Shown here one piece after another: positions 59,972 through 64,000 of a DNA stretch of 64,000 nucleotides. The notes below the pieces were generated by a model. That model saw only the letters and a program-made list of their open reading frames with translations. It had not been told where the DNA came from and did not search any database. The DNA comes from Haberlea rhodopensis. Lineage: Eukaryota; Streptophyta; Magnoliopsida; Lamiales; Gesneriaceae. Location of the stretch: the NCBI GenBank assembly GCA_907163345.1, contig CAJQUN010000335.1, forward strand, positions 558,001-622,000. Reading direction: 5' to 3'. A program made the translations under genes and the position numbers. Every line of letters begins with the position of its first letter. The first letter of the stretch is position 1.

Positions 59972-61493
59972 TGATAGCGTTGATTATATGCGTATTTGGG
60001 CTTTGATTTATATATATTTTCGTGTGGATTCCGTGAAGATGTTATGCTTTTTGGTATTTATTTGATTGTTTCAGGAATCTAGGTGGAATGTGGAAGAATT
60101 GAGCTACAAGGAAGAAAACGGATCAAATCAAGCCAATAAATGAAGAGTTTGATTTCTGGCATTCTCGATCAATCGGAACAGGAGGTCGATCGATAGACAA
60201 AGGCAGAAGTTTTGGCCAACATTTTATTTCAGAGCTCGATCGATCGGATAAACCTTCTCGATCGATCGAGAGAGGCAGAGCATTGACAAGAAAGTGTGAA
60301 GAAATCTTGATCGATCGGAAGCACCAGCTCGATCGATCGAGCGAGGCAGAGAAAGTCAGACTTGGAAATTAAAGGCGATCGCTCGATCGATCGAGACATA
60401 TCGACCGATCGATCAAGATGGAGAATTTTCTGAAAATAAAAGTCTTGATTTGGTTTGATTTTTGGAAACACTTCCATATCTCCCCTCCTCTATAAATAAG
60501 GAAAAGAGGCACAAAAATTGCATCCATTATTCTGAATAGAATCAGACCTAAATAATTCTTTAGCCGCCTTTCATCTTCCCGGAACAAGAGAAGGTTGAAG
60601 AATCCTTTGAAGTGCAAGGAAGGAAGCGAGAGAAGAAAGATCGGTCAACGCACGGAGTCGCTCATACGTTTATCATATTTCTAAACTCTAGATTAATTTG
60701 ATTTTCATAATTATTTGATGTTTTTGAGGTTGAGAGACGATTAAGCATCTTATTAATTTGATTTGAATTTAATTGAGTTTATTCTATCAAGTTTAAGGAA
60801 TTTTGTGTTTGAATCTTTGATTTGGTTGTGTTTGAGTGATTTGATATCTTTTGTTCATGAATTATATGCTTCATGCTATCAAAGCCTAGCTACCTTTGAT
60901 TGAATTTGCGAATTATAATTGAGATCGAGAGATAAAATTATAATACACTAAAATAATTCATGTTGTATGTTTAAGATTTAGATCGAGAGATTAAATCACA
61001 TACGTGGTCACTTTAAATTGAAAGATTTAAAGATCAACGGTTTTCATAGAGATTTATTCGGTATTAAATTGGAATAAGTGAACGAGAGTTACTTGTGGCA
61101 TTTTACTACTAGTTTCAATATAGTTCGAGAGAGTGTATTTATTATATTCGGATATCCGTCAGCTTAAGAATTGATTGATCCGTAATTGTTTTAACAAACA
61201 AATAATTGACGATACACATTGAACAAACATCTTGATAGATTTCTTGAGCGGAATTCCTTCGCATCTTCAAAGGAGTTGTTTTATTTTCGAGTTTTTAATT
61301 CTTTAGTTGAATTTGATAATTAATAATCTTTTTCGTAGGCTAAATATAATTTTGCTAATTTTATTTGGTATTTATACGTTAGTCCCTGTGGGTTCGACAT
61401 CGTTTCTTATATATCACTATACTAAAACTTGACACCGTGCACTTGCGGTAGAATCGCTAAACTGAGAAATATTGTTTAAAATAAAAGCGATCA
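59972..61493 (+). repeat. 5' LTR of Athila/Tat-like gypsy element
   Basis: TGATAGCGTTGATT to GCGATCA, about 1522 bp, followed after 6 bases by the primer site. Carries a cluster of CGATCGATCG motifs (60150-60415) and the CTGTGGGTTCGACA...CACTTGCGGTAG block common to this group's LTRs. A TATAAATA box lies at 60491. Confidence 0.75.
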
Positions 61494-61499
61494 AGTTTT

Positions 61500-61517
61500 T
61501 GGTGCCGTTGCTGGGGA
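61500..61517 (+). promoter_or_regulatory. tRNA-Asp-like primer-binding site
   Basis: TGGTGCCGTTGCTGGGGA, two changes from the TGGCGCCGTTGCCGGGGA site typical of Athila/Tat elements. Confidence 0.85.
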
Positions 61518-61671
61518 CTACTTTGTATAATATCATACGAGATTAGTTAATTATAATTTAGCCATTAATTTTTATTTTTGTTTTATTTGTTTGTCACTCT
61601 TGACCACTGGATTTACTACATTGGTGTTTTTCCTTTGGATTGATTTTTACAGGTAATCGTTTACTTGGTGC

Positions 61672-62894
61672 ATGCTAAGGAATAGCAACCCCACACTCGA
61701 GCCGTTTTACCCAGAAATTGAGCGTACGTGTCTAAGAAGAATAAGGGAAGCTCGAGCAATGGCTGACAACAATCAAGAAGGGGGCGCGTACAATGAAGCA
61801 CCAAATCAAAGATCGATGATGGATTATGCTCAACCAGCTTTACATGGATCATTGTCAAGTATTACGAGGCCAACCATTCAAGCCAACAACTTCGAGATAA
61901 AGCCGGCTATAATACAGATGATCCAGCATTCCGTGATGTTTGGAGGAGTAGCCACTGATGATCCGAACGCTCACATCTCCAACTTCTTGGAGATTTGTGA
62001 CACTTTCAAACATAATGGCGTTTCTGACGACGCCATCAGGTTAAGGTTATTTCCTTTTTCGTTAAAAGATAAGCTAAAGCATGGTTGAACTCTTTACCTA
62101 CAGGATCGATAACGACTTGGGAGGGGATGACACAAGCATTCTTGTCCAAATACTTCCCCCCTTCCAAAACGGCAAAGATGAGGAACGATATCACCACGTT
62201 CGGGCAATTCGATCCTGAAACACTATATGAGGCGTGTGATAGTTTCAAGGATTTGCTTAGGAGATGCCCGCACCATGGTCTTCCTATTTGGCTTCAGGTA
62301 CAGACTTTTTATAACGGTTTATTTTCATCTAACCGTTCTATGATTGATGCAGCCTCAGGAGGATCAATTATGCGCAAAACACCGGAAGCAGCGTATGAAC
62401 TCTTAGAAGAGATGGCTTCTAACAGCTATCAATGGCAATCGGAGAGAAATGTGCCAAAGAAACTAGCTGGAGTTCACCAAATCGACGACATCACTGCTCT
62501 TTCGGCACAGTTGGAAGCGCTGAACAAAAAGATAGATATCATGAGCGTGACAGCAATGCAAGCTCAAGTTATCACCTGTGAATTGTGTGGAAGCAATCAT
62601 CCAAGCACTGAGTGCCAAGCAGGTAATCCATTTAATCAATCTAATGAGTCCGTGAATTATGTAGGAAACAGGCAGCCCAACAACCCATACTCCAATACCT
62701 ACAACCCGGGGTGGAGAAATCATCCGAATTTACAATGGTCCAACCAAAACAATGTATTGAACCCAGAACAACCACCGGGATATGTACCAAAGCCAAGTAT
62801 GGAGGAGCTAATGACCAAGTTCATATCATCAACCGCAACTAGGATGCAAAATCAGGAGGCATCTATAAAGAAGTTGGAAAGACAAGTGGGGTAA
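61672..62894 (+). pseudogene. Athila/Tat-like gag
   Basis: Starts MLRNSNPTLEPFYPEIE; gag core DPNAHISNFLEICDTFKHNG, then a one-base shift near 62080 and continuation NSLPTGSITTWEG, FLSKYFPPSKTAKMRNDI, RRCPHHGLPIWLQVQTFYNGL, a CxxC...C knuckle-like CELCGSNHPSTEC, Asn/Pro-rich linker and KKLERQVG. Ends at a stop at 62894. Nearly intact apart from the shift. Confidence 0.85.
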
Positions 62895-62946
62895 CTTGCA
62901 ACATTGATTTCCGGACGAACTCAAGGTACACTACCAATGTGATACA

Positions 62947-63953
62947 GTGATTAATCCAAAGGAGCAAGCGAATGTCATAGCATTAAGGAGTGGAAAAGAG
63001 CTAAGGACACAGACTGAAGCACAGGAAAGTTGTGAAACCACGGAAGATAAGAGTAAGACTGAGGAAAAGGCAATCGAAAAAGGTAAACATTCCAACACCA
63101 CACCAATCACACACACTGATAAGGTAGTAATTCCTCCCCCATTTCCCGCTGCATTAAAGAGAGCTAAAATGGACGCTGAATTTGGTAAGTTTCTTGAAGT
63201 ATTTAAGAAATTGCATATTAATATACCATTTGCTGATGCTCTACTTCAAATGCCTTAGTTATGCTAAATTTTTGAAGGAAATTCTCTCTAACAAGCGAAA
63301 GTTGGGCGAATACGAAACGGTAAGCTTAACAGAGGAGTGCTCAGCAATTGTGCAAAACAAAATGCCTCCAAAGTTAAAGGACCCAGGGAGTTTTACTATA
63401 CCTTGCACTATAGGATCAATTTCATTTACTAAATCATTGTGTGATTTGGGTGCGAGTATAAATTTGATGCCTTTTTCCATTTTCAGGAGGTTGGGACTAG
63501 GAGAGCCGAAACCCACCAAAGTTTCACTGCAATTGGCGGGATAGATCTATCACATATCCCCGAGGAATCATTGAAGACGTGTTAGTCAAAGTGGACAAAT
63601 TCATATTCCCAGTTGATTTTCTGGTGCTAGATATGGAAAAGAACAGGGAGACACCACTGGTTTTGGGCCGACCGTTCCTAGCAACGGGAAAGGCAATCAT
63701 AGATGTCCAACAAGGGAAGTTGATCCTCCGTGTAGGGGAGGATCAAGTTGTCTTTAATGTCTTTAAAGCACTTAAACACCCACACGATGAGCCCATGTAT
63801 TTTAGTATTGATATTATTGATGCTCTGACTATTGATGTGTTGCAAGGTACTTACAAAGAGAAATTGGAAGCATACCTTGTGGAAGCCGATAAACAACATG
63901 ACAAAGAGGAAATTGAGATCTTAGCTCAATTGAACAACATGTCCCCTACATGA
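62947..63953 (+). pseudogene. Athila/Tat-like gag C-terminus and retropepsin, start of pol (runs toward window end)
   Basis: 62947-63258 has NVIALRSGKEL and PPPFPAALKRAK; after shifts near 63250 and 63540, 63182-63544 gives protease CDLGASINLMPFSIFRRLGLGE and 63579-63953 gives LVKVDKFIFPVDFLVLDM and LVLGRPFLATGKAIIDVQQGKL. The reverse transcriptase would lie right of the window. Confidence 0.85.
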
Positions 63954-64000
63954 AACGAGCAACTGAAAATCTTGGAGAGTTGGGAAAAAGAGACATTAAG

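Overview
The window looks like nuclear DNA of a flowering plant, probably a eudicot. It holds nested Ty1/copia and Ty3/gypsy LTR retrotransposons with tRNA-Met or tRNA-Asp primer sites, hAT and LINE remnants, endogenous caulimovirid (plant pararetrovirus) DNA, and one split host gene whose exons read as the N-terminus of RNA polymerase III subunit 1. The species cannot be named from the sequence. No bacterial genes, rRNA, tRNA or CRISPR array was seen. Nearly all coding regions are broken. Many breaks are single-base indels in homopolymers, so some may be assembly errors.

Layout. 1-900: 3' end of a decayed copia element and its 3' LTR. 1122-1863 (-): exons 1 and 2 of an NRPC1-like gene. 2700-4680 (-): hAT transposase remnant abutting or interrupted by a LINE 3' end. 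4700-7099: AT-rich non-coding DNA. 7100-23911: two nearly identical endogenous pararetrovirus copies placed head to head, A on minus (7100-14619) and B on plus (14620-23911), forming a giant inverted repeat; B is interrupted by a 1.7-kb solo LTR. 23912-46535 (+): a large copia element of SIRE/Maximus type with two extra reading frames after pol. Its 5' LTR lacks the first ~110 bp where it joins the virus and is split by a 1.9-kb gypsy-like solo LTR. Its reverse transcriptase gene is split by a second, complete copia element on minus (31299-40265, target duplication ACAAA). 46536-49025: a third, more decayed virus fragment (C). 49026-59261: gypsy pieces, including a 2.7-kb LTR, a hAT remnant, a minus-strand gag with primer site, and a 2.6-kb solo LTR (target duplication CCAAC). 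59425-64000: inverted LTR fragments, then a 5' LTR, tRNA-Asp primer site, gag and protease of an Athila/Tat-like gypsy element that runs off the window.

Order of events, inferred from nesting: virus fragment C came first; the outer copia element landed in it; the solo-LTR parent and the inner copia element then landed in the outer copia, and virus copies A/B became joined to its 5' LTR. The most interesting structures are the viral inverted repeat (a possible natural source of hairpin small RNA), a fold-back and microhomology scar at its right end, and a hairpin-containing block shared by the LTRs of three copia families.
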